Assembly (NCBI RefSeq): GCF_019396385.1
Contig: NZ_JAHKRN010000002.1
Coordinates: 186,001-250,000 of the forward strand
From: Nonomuraea harbinensis
GTDB taxonomy: Bacteria; Actinomycetota; Actinomycetes; Streptosporangiales; Streptosporangiaceae
Length of the DNA stretch: 64,000 bases
Direction: 5' to 3'
Positions 48,479 to 58,602 of the stretch are shown piece after piece; position 1 is the stretch's first letter; every line of letters begins with the position of its first letter. The notes beneath the pieces were generated by a model. It was not told the origin of the DNA, made no database searches, and saw only the letters and a program-made list of their open reading frames with translations. A program made the position numbers and the translations under genes.

Positions 48479-48841
48479 GTGTCCACCCACAAGACCCGTC
48501 AGGTCCTGACCGATACGTTCACCTGCGTACGGTGCGGGCTGACTGTGACCGGAGCCGCCCCCGGAGGCGGCCGCCGCAACCACTGCCCGAGCTGCCTGCA
48601 CTCGCTGCACGTGCTCGACCGTGCCGAGGGCGGGCCGTCCGAGTGCGGATCACGCATGGCGCCGATCTCCATCGCGGTGCTGCGCGGCGGCGACTGGATG
48701 CTCATCCATCGCTGCACCCGCTGCGGAGAGCTGACGTCCAACCCGATCAGCGGCGACGACAACCAGCTCATCCTCATGCGCATGGCCGTCCGCCCGCTCG
48801 CCGAGCCGCCGTTCCCGCTGGAAACGTTCGGCGACCTGTGA
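48479..48841 (+). CDS. RNHCP domain protein, copy 1
   Basis: The 120-residue product carries the RNHCP signature: FTCVRCGLTVTG, RRNHCPSCLHSLHVLD, GSRMAPISIAVLRGGDWMLIHRCTRCGEL and NPISGDDNQLILMRMAVRPLA. Three Cys pairs suggest zinc binding. The function of this family is unknown. GTG 48479 has AAGGAG 9 nt upstream; ATG 48455 in frame has none. A second copy follows directly. Confidence 0.87.
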   Translation: MSTHKTRQVLTDTFTCVRCGLTVTGAAPGGGRRNHCPSCLHSLHVLDRAEGGPSECGSRMAPISIAVLRGGDWMLIHRCTRCGELTSNPISGDDNQLILMRMAVRPLAEPPFPLETFGDL

Positions 48842-48855
48842 CGGGAGCGGACCGC

Positions 48856-49257
48856 ATGCCACGCAGGAAACCGGCGGAGCGCCGGCCGCAGCGGCGCAAG
48901 GACGTCAGGCACGGCGAGCCGGGCGACGCGTTCCGGTGCGTCGGCTGCCGCCTCGACGTGCCCGTCACCGCGCCGGGCACCGCGCACCGCAACCACTGCC
49001 CGAACTGCCTGACCAGCAGGCATGTCGACCACCGCGTCCCCGGTGACCGCCGGGCGGCGTGCCGGGGCCGTATGGCGCCGGTCAGCGTCACGGTGCGGGA
49101 CGACGGCGAGTGGCTGATCATCCACCACTGCCAGTCGTGCGGCGGGCTCAGCGCCAACCGCATCGCGGGCGACGACAACGCGCTCGCCCTGGTCCGCATC
49201 GCGATGCGACCGCTGTCGGACGACCGGCTGCGGGTCGGCGCGCTGCTCTCGCTGTGA
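48856..49257 (+). CDS. RNHCP domain protein, copy 2
   Basis: The 133-residue product repeats the pattern of its neighbour: FRCVGCRLDVPVTAPGTAHR, NHCPNCLTSRHVD, GRMAPVSVTV, IIHHCQSCGGLSANRIAGDDN. It has an extra basic N-terminus (PRRKPAERRPQRRKD). ATG 48856 follows GGGAG by 8 nt; GTG 48838 overlapping the first gene's stop is possible. The pair arose by tandem duplication and has diverged clearly. Confidence 0.87.
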   Translation: MPRRKPAERRPQRRKDVRHGEPGDAFRCVGCRLDVPVTAPGTAHRNHCPNCLTSRHVDHRVPGDRRAACRGRMAPVSVTVRDDGEWLIIHHCQSCGGLSANRIAGDDNALALVRIAMRPLSDDRLRVGALLSL

Positions 49258-49358
49258 CCCGAGGGCCCCGGGCGACCCTCCGGGGCCCTCGACAGCCGGC
49301 CCGCTCCCGGTAGAACTACGGCGTCGCGGCGCTCCCGGACCATGGAAAGATCGGCTTC

Positions 49359-49898
49359 ATGACGATCGTGTCGGGCGATTTCGAGCTGACCATGGACGAA
49401 CTGCGCGTCGTGGCGCGCTACGTGGCCGAGAGCGCCCAGGACGTCCTCCCGGTGTTCGAGGAGGCCGTGCCGGGCGATCTCCGCCCGCGCGCGGCCATCG
49501 ACGCCGCATGGGAGTTCGTCAACGGCGCGAGAAGGACCAAGCTGCAGCGCGTCACCTCGCTGGACGCCCATCGGGCCGCCAGGGAAGCGGGCGCCGAAGC
49601 CGCACGTCTCGCCGCGCGCTCCGCCGGTGACGCCGCGTCCGCCGCTTACCTGCACCCGATAGCGAAGGCCACCCAGGTGGGCCACATCCTGCGCGCCGCC
49701 GCGAGTGCCGCACGCGTCGCCGAGCTGAACGCGGGCGGCGATCCCGCGGTCGGAGACATGATGATCGACCAGGCGCGGCAGCGCGCCACGCCCACCCTGA
49801 TCGCCGTTCTGTGCCGGTATCCCCTCGCGCCGACCGCCAAGACCCGTGTCGCGCAGCTCATGAGCACCTTGGACGCTTCCCTGCGCGCGTCCCGCTGA
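49359..49898 (+). CDS. Putative immunity-like protein of unknown function
   Basis: The 179-residue all-alpha protein begins SGDFELTMDELRVVARYVAE, continues with VLPVFEEAVPGDLRPRAAIDAAWEF and has repeated Ala/Arg helices (HRAAREAGAEAARLAARSAG; GHILRAAASAARVAELN). This layout matches a widespread actinobacterial family annotated as putative immunity proteins. No toxin gene is beside it. GGAAAG is upstream of the ATG. Function is not established. Confidence 0.68.
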   Translation: MTIVSGDFELTMDELRVVARYVAESAQDVLPVFEEAVPGDLRPRAAIDAAWEFVNGARRTKLQRVTSLDAHRAAREAGAEAARLAARSAGDAASAAYLHPIAKATQVGHILRAAASAARVAELNAGGDPAVGDMMIDQARQRATPTLIAVLCRYPLAPTAKTRVAQLMSTLDASLRASR

Positions 49899-49922
49899 GA
49901 AGGCGCCACAGCACACGGGTCC

Positions 49923-50780
49923 TCAGTCGCCGAACTCCAGCCGCAGGGCGTGGGTGAAGTCGGCGATCGCCTCCTCGTGGCGGTCCTCCTCCTGGAAGAT
50001 CTCGCCGCGCACCCGGTAGGCCCACACGTACTCGGCGTCCAGCTCGATCGCCCGGTCGAGGTCCTTCAGCGCGGCCTCGTTGTCGCCCAGCTCGCTCAGC
50101 ACCGCGCCGCGGCTGCCGAGCGCGCGGTCGTGGTCGGGAGCCAGCTCGACGGCCCGGTTCAGGTCCGCCAGCGCGTCCTCGTACTGGTCGATCATGCGCA
50201 GCGCCTCCCCGCGCCGGCTCAGGGCGCGCACGAGGTCGGGGTCGATCTCCAGTGCGCTGGTGTAGTCGGCGATGGCTTCGGAGTAGAGGCCCAGCCGCTG
50301 GTAGAGGTCGCCCCTGGACACCCAGGAGTGCGCCAGGCTGCCGTCCAGCTCGATGATCTTGGCATGCTCGGCCAGCGCCTCGTCCAGCCGGTCCAGGTCC
50401 GCGAGCGCGTCCGCCCTGGCCTCCAGGATCCACAGCGAGTCCGGTGACAGGGTCAGCGCGTGCTCGAAGTCCGCCATGGCCTCCTCGTGGCGGTCGAGCG
50501 CCGCGTACGCCTGGCCGCGCGAGCCCAGCGCGTACGCGCTGTCGGGCTCCATCCGCAGCGCCTCGTCGAAGTCGGAGATCGCGGCCTCGTACCGCTCGAT
50601 GAGCCGGTGGCTCTCGCCGCGCAGCCGCCAGGCGCGCGCGTTGTCCGGCACGAGGGCGATCGACTCGGTCAGGTCGGCGATCGCCGCGTCGTGCCGCCCC
50701 AGCGCGATGTACGACTCGGCGCGGCTGCGCAGCACCGACGCCCGCGACCGGGCCGCGCCCTCGTTGATCTCCTCGCTCAT
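49923..50780 (-). CDS. TPR-repeat protein
   Basis: The 285-residue cytoplasmic protein consists of about eight 34-residue tetratricopeptide repeats (for example SYIALGRHDAAIADLTESIA, DLYQRLGLYSEAIADYTSAL, GEALRMIDQYEDALADLNRA). No enzyme domain, signal peptide or membrane segment is visible. TPR proteins act as scaffolds; the partner is unknown. Confidence 0.88.
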   Translation of the reverse strand: MSEEINEGAARSRASVLRSRAESYIALGRHDAAIADLTESIALVPDNARAWRLRGESHRLIERYEAAISDFDEALRMEPDSAYALGSRGQAYAALDRHEEAMADFEHALTLSPDSLWILEARADALADLDRLDEALAEHAKIIELDGSLAHSWVSRGDLYQRLGLYSEAIADYTSALEIDPDLVRALSRRGEALRMIDQYEDALADLNRAVELAPDHDRALGSRGAVLSELGDNEAALKDLDRAIELDAEYVWAYRVRGEIFQEEDRHEEAIADFTHALRLEFGD

Positions 50781-50867
50781 GGGGGGAATCTATCGGCCCT
50801 TTGTCGATCATGACGCCCTTTCGCCGCCACCGCCGCCCGCCGTCCGGGGCGGTCATAGGATCGGGGC

Positions 50868-51572
50868 ATGGAACTGGCCCCCGGCGTGCACGTCGCCGTC
50901 ACCGACCGCCATGGCGGCGTCAGCGTCCCGCCGTACGCGACGCGCAACCTCGGCGGCCTGACCGGCGACGACCCCGCCGCCGTGCGCGCCAACCGCGACG
51001 GCGTCGTGGCCGAGCTGGGTGTGCGGGCGATCGTGTTCATGAGGCAGGTCCACGGCGCCGGCGTCGCGTACGTGAGCGAGCCGTTCGGCGACGACCCGCC
51101 GCCGGTCGACGCGGTGTTCACCACGGAGCCGCGGCTGGCGCTGGCGTCCCTGGGGGCCGACTGCCCGGCGGTGCTGGTGGCCGATCCGGTGGCGCGCATG
51201 GCCGGTGCCGCGCATTCCGGGCGTCCCGGCACGGAAGCGGGGATCTCCACTGCGCTGGTCGAGGCCATGGCGGCCAAGGGCGCCGAGCCGGGGCGGATGG
51301 TGGCGTTCGTCGGGCCCGGGGCGTGCGGGCGCTGCTACGAGGTGCCCGCCGAGCTCCGCGACCAGGTGGCCGCGAAGGTGCCGCCCGCCCGTTCCACCAC
51401 CTCCTGGGACACCCCCGCGCTCGACCTGCGCGCCGGCATCGAGGCGCAGCTCCGCGACGCGGGCGTGCCCGACGTGCGCCACGACGCCCGCTGCACCATC
51501 GAGTCCGGCGAGCTCTACTCCCACCGCCGCCGGGACGCCGGCCGCTTCGCGGGACTCATCTGGCTCGCCTAG
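50868..51572 (+). CDS. pgeF: PgeF/YfiH family multicopper-like (laccase domain) protein
   Basis: The 234-residue product has the family's metal-site motifs: FMRQVHGAGVAYV, ALASLGADCPAVLVADP, GAAHSGRPGTEAGI and GPGACGRCYEVPAELRD. Members remove purine-linked peptidoglycan precursor errors or have nucleoside phosphorylase/deaminase activity. The usual AHAGWRG is changed to AHSGRPG here, keeping the histidine. TAGGAT (50856-50861) is 6 nt before the ATG, so the mRNA is leaderless. It is divergent from the TPR gene. Often this gene lies next to ftsZ; here it is elsewhere. Confidence 0.88.
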   Translation: MELAPGVHVAVTDRHGGVSVPPYATRNLGGLTGDDPAAVRANRDGVVAELGVRAIVFMRQVHGAGVAYVSEPFGDDPPPVDAVFTTEPRLALASLGADCPAVLVADPVARMAGAAHSGRPGTEAGISTALVEAMAAKGAEPGRMVAFVGPGACGRCYEVPAELRDQVAAKVPPARSTTSWDTPALDLRAGIEAQLRDAGVPDVRHDARCTIESGELYSHRRRDAGRFAGLIWLA

Positions 51573-51688
51573 CCCCGCGAAGATCTGGTCCAGTCCATGG
51601 ACGCCGGGATCGCTGGTCACACAGCGGTTCAGCCTTGTCGAATCCGTTGACGCGTGGACGGAAGCCCGCACGCCGGGCCGGCATGCGT

Positions 51689-51979
51689 TCAGTCCAGGAT
51701 GCGGAGTCTCCATGGATAGTTCGCGGGGCCCACCTCATCGCACGCCCACGCCTTCGCGCCCTGGGCGCCGACGTAGGCCACCCCGGTGTCGCGGCACTCC
51801 TGCCAGGTCATGTAATAGCCCTCGCACCACCACACGAACGGCGCGGAGACCCCTGAGAGCTGCGCCGGCGCCTCGCAGTCCTGCGACGCCGCGCCGGCGT
51901 TCCCGGGGAGTGCCAGGCACAGTCCGACCGCGGTCACGAGGCCCGCGAACAGGGTCGTGACGGTCCTCTTGCGAATCAT
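51689..51979 (-). CDS. Small secreted cysteine-containing protein
   Basis: The 96-residue product has a signal peptide (RKRTVTTLFAGLVTAVGLCL, cleavage after GNAGA or AAS) and a mature part with four cysteines (SQDCEAP, WWCEGYYMTWQECRD, AWACDEVG), which could form two disulfides. Aromatic residues are common in the mature part. Secreted proteins of this shape are frequent in Streptosporangiales; role unknown. GGGAGCAAG is upstream. Confidence 0.8.
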   Translation of the reverse strand: MIRKRTVTTLFAGLVTAVGLCLALPGNAGAASQDCEAPAQLSGVSAPFVWWCEGYYMTWQECRDTGVAYVGAQGAKAWACDEVGPANYPWRLRILD

Positions 51980-52150
51980 CGTCTTGCTCCCTTCGGTTTG
52001 CTCTCCGCCCTGTATGGAGCGGAGTCACTCGGTGCGATCTTCATCCTCATGCGCCTGGATGGACCGGGCCAGGGCGTCATGAGGACGTTCGCCGGACATG
52101 ACGAAGGAAGCGGAAACGGGCGAGGGCGACCTCAGGGCGAGCCGTCCGGG

Positions 52151-52477
52151 TCAGGCGCCGGGGCGGTTGAAGACGAAGTTGACCGCGACGATGCCCAGCC
52201 AGATCACCAGGAGCGCGGGGTTGAGCGCGCCGAGCGCGGCGAGCGCGATCGTGGCCCCCGTGCCGAGCGCCAGCGAGACGATGGCGAGCGCGAGCCGCTG
52301 GCCGTCGGTCGGGCCGGGCCGTCGCCTGGCGGGAGCGGCCCGGAGACGTTCGTCGACCCGCCGGTCGACCTCCTGCCCCACCTTGTCGAGGAACGACGCC
52401 GCGATGGCTTCCTCGAAGTCGGGGCCGAGATCACGGCGGGCGGCGAGGGCCGCCTTCAGTTCTTCACTGCTGCTCAT
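52151..52477 (-). CDS. Small membrane protein of unknown function
   Basis: The 108-residue product has an acidic/charged first half (ELKAALAARRDLGPDFEEAI, VGQEVDRRVDERL) and two hydrophobic segments (LALAIVSLALGTGATIALAAL and LLVIWLGIVAVNFVF). It is probably an inner-membrane anchored protein with a cytoplasmic head. No family function known. Confidence 0.78.
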   Translation of the reverse strand: MSSSEELKAALAARRDLGPDFEEAIAASFLDKVGQEVDRRVDERLRAAPARRRPGPTDGQRLALAIVSLALGTGATIALAALGALNPALLVIWLGIVAVNFVFNRPGA

Positions 52478-52504
52478 ACAGCGATATATAGACGATGGTC
52501 AGGG

Positions 52505-53668
52505 TCAGCGGGCAAGGATGTCGTCAAGGTTGTAGGAGACCGGCCGTTCGAGCTGCTCGTACGTGCACGACTCCGGCGTGCGGTCGGGCCGCCAGCGCCG
52601 CCACTGCGCGGTGTGGCGGAACCGGTCGCCCTCCATCTGGTCGTAGGCGACCTCGATCACCAGCTCCGGCCGGAGCGGGATGAACGACAGGTCCTTCTTG
52701 GCGTTCCAGCGCGAGATCGCCCCCGGCACCCGCTGGCCCCCGGTGGCGGGCGTGGCGGCCGGCCGGCCCAGGTTGGCCTGCGCCTGCTCGGCCCAGTGGC
52801 CCCACGGATGCTCGCCCAGCTCGGCGAGGTACGGCTTGAGCTCCTCCACCAGCTCGGCCCGGCGCGCCATCGGGAACGAGGCCGCCACCCCCACGTGGTG
52901 GAGCCTGCCGTCGTCGCCGTAGAGGCCGAGCAGGATGGAGCCCACGATCGGCCCCGTCTTGTGCTCGCGGTAGCCGGCGATCACCACGTCGGCGGTGCGC
53001 TCGTGCTTGACCTTGAACATCACCCGCTTGTCGGGCGTGTAGGGCTGGTCGCCCGGCTTGACGATGATGCCGTCGAGCCCGGCGCCCTCGAACATCTCGA
53101 ACCACTCGCCGGCCTGCTCGTCGCTCTTGGTCACCGGGGTGAGCCGCACAGACCGGCCCTTCTGGGGGAACAGCTCCTCCAGGCGGGCCCGCCGGTCGGC
53201 GAACGGCGCGTCCATCAGCGCCTCGTCGCCGACGGCCAGCAGGTCGAAGGCGACGAACGAGGCCGGGGTCTGCTCCGACAGCATCTTGACCCGCGAGGCC
53301 GCGGGGTGGATGCGCTGCTGCAGCGCCTCGAAGTCGAGCTCCGAGCCGCTCGGCAGCACGATCTCACCGTCGACGACGCACCGCTCGGGCAGCTCCGCCT
53401 TGACGGCCTCGACCAGCTCGGGGAAGTAGCGGGTGAACGGCCGCTCGTTGCGGCTGCCGAGATAGACCTCGTCGCGGTCGCGGAACACGATGCACCGGAA
53501 CCCGTCCCACTTCGGCTCGTAGAACAGGGTGCCGTCCTGCTTCGGCATCGCCTTGACCGGCTTGGCCAGCATCGGCCCCACCGGCGGCCTGACCGGCAGG
53601 TCGAGATCGGGGATCGGCTCCGGCTCCTTGGGCTTCCGCGCCGGCCTGGGCGTCGTCGGCTCGCTCAT
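52505..53668 (-). CDS. ATP-dependent DNA ligase (LigC/LigD type)
   Basis: The 387-residue ligase seals nicks in double-strand break repair. Seen: nucleotidylation motif EPKWDGFR with Lys53, CVVDGEIVL (motif III), SFVAFDLLAVGD, GLDGIIVKPGDQPY (motif IV) and MFKVKHERTADVVI (motif V), then an OB-fold with GSILLGLYGDDGRLHHVGVA. ATG 53668 is taken; GTG 53674 overlaps the upstream stop. It partners the separate LigD-type polymerase at 44656-45654. Ku is not in the window. Confidence 0.94.
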   Translation of the reverse strand: MSEPTTPRPARKPKEPEPIPDLDLPVRPPVGPMLAKPVKAMPKQDGTLFYEPKWDGFRCIVFRDRDEVYLGSRNERPFTRYFPELVEAVKAELPERCVVDGEIVLPSGSELDFEALQQRIHPAASRVKMLSEQTPASFVAFDLLAVGDEALMDAPFADRRARLEELFPQKGRSVRLTPVTKSDEQAGEWFEMFEGAGLDGIIVKPGDQPYTPDKRVMFKVKHERTADVVIAGYREHKTGPIVGSILLGLYGDDGRLHHVGVAASFPMARRAELVEELKPYLAELGEHPWGHWAEQAQANLGRPAATPATGGQRVPGAISRWNAKKDLSFIPLRPELVIEVAYDQMEGDRFRHTAQWRRWRPDRTPESCTYEQLERPVSYNLDDILAR

Positions 53669-53670
53669 GG

Positions 53671-54387
53671 TCACATCTCCCTCGTGTAGCGGCAGAAGAG
53701 GACGCCCTCCTCCTCCAGCACCTGGCCGAGCCGGAGCCGCTCCCGCGACGGCTCACCGTCGAGGATCCGCGCCGCGTCCCCGCCCAGCAGCAGCGGGCTC
53801 ACCGACAGGCACAGCTCGTCGACCAGCCCGGCGGCCGCGAGCTGGGCGTTGAGCCGCGGCCCGCCCTCGCACAGCACCCGGGTCAGCCCGCGCGCGTGCA
53901 GCGCGGCCACCGCGCCGGCCAGGTCGACCCGCTCGCCGCCGGCCACGATCACCTCGCCGGCCTCGGCCGCCGCCTCGCGCCGGTCGGCGGGTGCGCTCTC
54001 GCAGGTGATCACCAGCGTCGGGCTCACCGCCTCGCGGAACAGCGGCGCGCCGAAGTCGAGGTCGAGGCCGCGGCTGACGATGGCGAGCGGCGCGGCCGCC
54101 GGCCGCCCCGCGCGCAGCTCGCGCCAGGACTCGCGCGGCCTGACCGGCCCGTAGCCCTCGGCCCGCACGGTCGCGGCGCCCACCAGGACCACGTCGGCCA
54201 GCCCGCGCAGCACCCCGAACACCCGCTTGTCGGCCTTGCCGGACAGCCCTCCGGACAACCCCTTGTCCCAGGCCGCGCCGTCGGCGCTGGCCACCATGTT
54301 GAGGCGCAGCCAGGGCCTGCCCTCCGGGTAGGCGTAGGCCTGCACGATGTCCGGATCGTCTTTTATGTCGGGATGGATGCGGCGCAC
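53671..54387 (-). CDS. RibD C-terminal-like dihydrofolate-reductase-fold reductase
   Basis: The 238-residue product resembles pyrimidine reductases of riboflavin synthesis but stands alone, without the deaminase half: RPWLRLNMVASADGAAW, GLADVVLVGAATVRAEGYGPV, RVLCEGGPRLNAQLAAAGLVDELCLSVSPLLLG. These proteins use NADPH; the exact substrate is uncertain. GTG 54387 is chosen, with AAGG upstream. It precedes the ligase gene (stop at 53671, ligase start 53668). Confidence 0.87.
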   Translation of the reverse strand: MRRIHPDIKDDPDIVQAYAYPEGRPWLRLNMVASADGAAWDKGLSGGLSGKADKRVFGVLRGLADVVLVGAATVRAEGYGPVRPRESWRELRAGRPAAAPLAIVSRGLDLDFGAPLFREAVSPTLVITCESAPADRREAAAEAGEVIVAGGERVDLAGAVAALHARGLTRVLCEGGPRLNAQLAAAGLVDELCLSVSPLLLGGDAARILDGEPSRERLRLGQVLEEEGVLFCRYTREM

Positions 54388-54417
54388 CCCTCTACCTTGG
54401 CACACGCCTCCGACAAG

Positions 54418-56535
<2,118 letters not shown>

Positions 56536-56567
56536 GTGACCTTATTGTCGCATGCGATCGGGTCTTG

Positions 56568-56993
56568 CTACAGCAGTTCGGCGTTCAGCGTGATCGTGGT
56601 GCCGGTCAGGGCCTTGCTGACGGGGCAGTTGACCTTGGCGGTCTCGGCCGCCTGCTGGAACTGCTCGGCGGTGACGCCCGGCACGTGGGCCTTGACCGTG
56701 AGCACGATGCCGGTGATGCCCTCACCCGGCTGGAAGGTGACGTCGGCGCTGGTCTGCACCGACTCCGGCGGCGTGCCCGCGCCGGCCAGCCCGTGCGAGA
56801 GCGCCATGGAGAAGCAGGCGGAGTGGGCCGCGGCGATGAGCTCCTCGGGCGAGGTCTTGCCGTTGGCGGCCTCGGCCCTGGACGGCCAGGACACCTCGAA
56901 GCTCCCGACCCCTGAGGTGTCGAGCGAAACAGTGCCGGAACCGTCGAGCAGCGCGCCCTTCCACTGCGTCGTGGCGGTGCGGGTCGTGGCCAT
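56568..56993 (-). CDS. OsmC-family peroxiredoxin
   Basis: The 141-residue protein detoxifies organic peroxides with two cysteines: HSACFSMALS and KVNCPVSKAL. ELIAAAHSA and TAEQFQQAAETAK are typical OsmC segments. GGGAG precedes the ATG. It stands alone between glgX and an ECF sigma gene. Confidence 0.93.
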   Translation of the reverse strand: MATTRTATTQWKGALLDGSGTVSLDTSGVGSFEVSWPSRAEAANGKTSPEELIAAAHSACFSMALSHGLAGAGTPPESVQTSADVTFQPGEGITGIVLTVKAHVPGVTAEQFQQAAETAKVNCPVSKALTGTTITLNAELL

Positions 56994-57142
56994 GCGAGTG
57001 CTCCCTCTTGTTGATGGACGACCTTCCGACCCTATCGCGGGGCGGGAAAGCGGCCGTGGCCGACATCCGTCTGCCGTTTCGCGGCGAATGATGAAATGCT
57101 GGGTCGCGGCGCACCCGCCGTCTAGTCCGGATCATCGGGAGT

Positions 57143-57703
57143 GTGGTGCCAGTGGAGGCACCGTACGACGACCGCCTGCTGCACCAGCGGGTGGTCGGCG
57201 GCGACGAGGCCGCACTCGGAGAGATCTACGATCGGCTCGCCTCGCTGATCTTCGGCCTGTCCCTGCGCGTGACGAGGGACCGGGTGATCGCCGAGGACAT
57301 CACCCAGGAGGTCTTCCTGGTCTTCTGGGAGCGTCCGCTGGCGTACGACCCGGAGCGCGGCACCCTGCGCGCGTGGCTCGCCACGATCGCGCACCGCCGC
57401 GCCGTCGACCACGTGCGCGCGGAGGAGCGCAGGCGCGTGTCCGTGATCGGTCCCAGGCTCTTCCAGCGGGAGCCCGAGAGGCTGGAGGACACGGTGCTCG
57501 CCGGCGACGAGGCCGATCGGGTGCGGCAGGCCGTCATGGCCCTGCCGGACGCGTTACGCCAGGCCGTCGAGCTGGCCTACTTCGGGGGCAGGACCTACCG
57601 GCAGGTGGGGGAGGAGCTGGGCGTGCCCGAGGGCACGGCCAAGTCGCGCATCCGGCTGGCGCTGCGCCGCCTGGCGGAGGCGCTGGCGGAGGAAGAGGTG
57701 TGA
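57143..57703 (+). CDS. ECF-type RNA polymerase sigma factor (SigK-like)
   Basis: The 186-residue sigma factor has region 2 (ALGEIYDRLASLIFGLSLRV, AEDITQEVFLVFWE, TLRAWLATIAHRRAVDHVR) and region 4 (LPDALRQAVELAYFGGRTYR, VGEELGVPEGTAKSRIRLAL). Several GTG starts are possible (57143, 57146, 57152); GGGA at 57137-57140 suits 57146 or 57152. Its stop overlaps the next ATG (TGATG). The downstream MDMPI-type protein takes the place of a classical zinc-finger anti-sigma. Confidence 0.92.
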   Translation: MVPVEAPYDDRLLHQRVVGGDEAALGEIYDRLASLIFGLSLRVTRDRVIAEDITQEVFLVFWERPLAYDPERGTLRAWLATIAHRRAVDHVRAEERRRVSVIGPRLFQREPERLEDTVLAGDEADRVRQAVMALPDALRQAVELAYFGGRTYRQVGEELGVPEGTAKSRIRLALRRLAEALAEEEV

Positions 57704-58596
57704 TGGAGCCGCTCGAGCGTCTGTATCTGGACGCGCTGCTCGAAGAGCCGGCGGAGCCGAAGGGCTCGCTGCGTCCGCAGCTGCTGGCCGGGGCCCGGGC
57801 GCGACGCCGCCCGGCGGCTCCCACGGCGCCGTGGGCGGAGCCCTACGCGGGCCGGGTCGCCGCCATGGACGCCCTGCTGGCCGCCGCCGTGGACGACGAC
57901 TGGTCGCGCGTCATCGTCGAGGGCTGGACGCTGCAGGAGCTCGTCGCCCACCTGGCCGCCAAGGACGGCCTGGTCGCGGCCGGCGTCGGCGCTCCCGTCC
58001 TGGGGCCCGAACTCGCCGCCGCCGACGCGCTCGGCCGCACCGCCGACGTGCAGGCGTACGAGCGGGCGCGCAGCCCCGAGCAGACCCGCCGCGACTGGCG
58101 GGCGCAGGCCGACGCCCTCTGCCGCCACCTGGCCACGGTCCCGCCCGGCACCGCCGCCTCGGTCGACGGCCTGACGGTCCCGGTCCGCGACCACGTGCTC
58201 GCCAGGATGCTCGAAACCTGGATCCACACCGACGACGCGGCCAGGGTGGCCGGAGTCCGGCTGCCGGAGCCCGTCCCCGAGCACGTCCACCCGACGGCCG
58301 ACCTGTGCGCCCGGCTGCTGCCGTGGACGATGCTGCTGTCCGGGCTCGACGGGTCAGGGCGCAGCGTGCTGGTGACGCTCACCGGAGCGGGCGGCGGCGA
58401 GTGGCACGTGGCGCTGGGCGTCGAGGACGCCCCCGCGTCCGGTCCCCCGGACGCGCGGATCACCGCGGGCGTGGTCGAGTTCTGCTTCCTGCTGGGCGGC
58501 CGGGGCGACCCCGAGCGCTTCCCCGCGCGGCTGGACGGCGACATGGGCCTGGCCCGCGACGTGCTGCGCACGGCCCCGGCCCTGTCAGGCCCCTGA
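57703..58596 (+). CDS. MDMPI-type protein, possible anti-sigma partner
   Basis: The 297-residue protein has a short N-terminal region (MEPLERLYLDALLEEP) and the maleylpyruvate-isomerase/DinB-like domain: GWTLQELVAHLAAKDGLVAAG, RARSPEQTRRDWRAQADALC, LARMLETWIHTDDAARVAG with a metal-binding histidine pattern, then a C-terminal SCP2-like part (VVEFCFLLGGRGDPERF). Such proteins are often encoded beside ECF sigma genes and may sense thiol stress. No membrane segment is present. Confidence 0.85.
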   Translation: MEPLERLYLDALLEEPAEPKGSLRPQLLAGARARRRPAAPTAPWAEPYAGRVAAMDALLAAAVDDDWSRVIVEGWTLQELVAHLAAKDGLVAAGVGAPVLGPELAAADALGRTADVQAYERARSPEQTRRDWRAQADALCRHLATVPPGTAASVDGLTVPVRDHVLARMLETWIHTDDAARVAGVRLPEPVPEHVHPTADLCARLLPWTMLLSGLDGSGRSVLVTLTGAGGGEWHVALGVEDAPASGPPDARITAGVVEFCFLLGGRGDPERFPARLDGDMGLARDVLRTAPALSGP

Positions 58597-58602
58597 CGCC
58601 GC

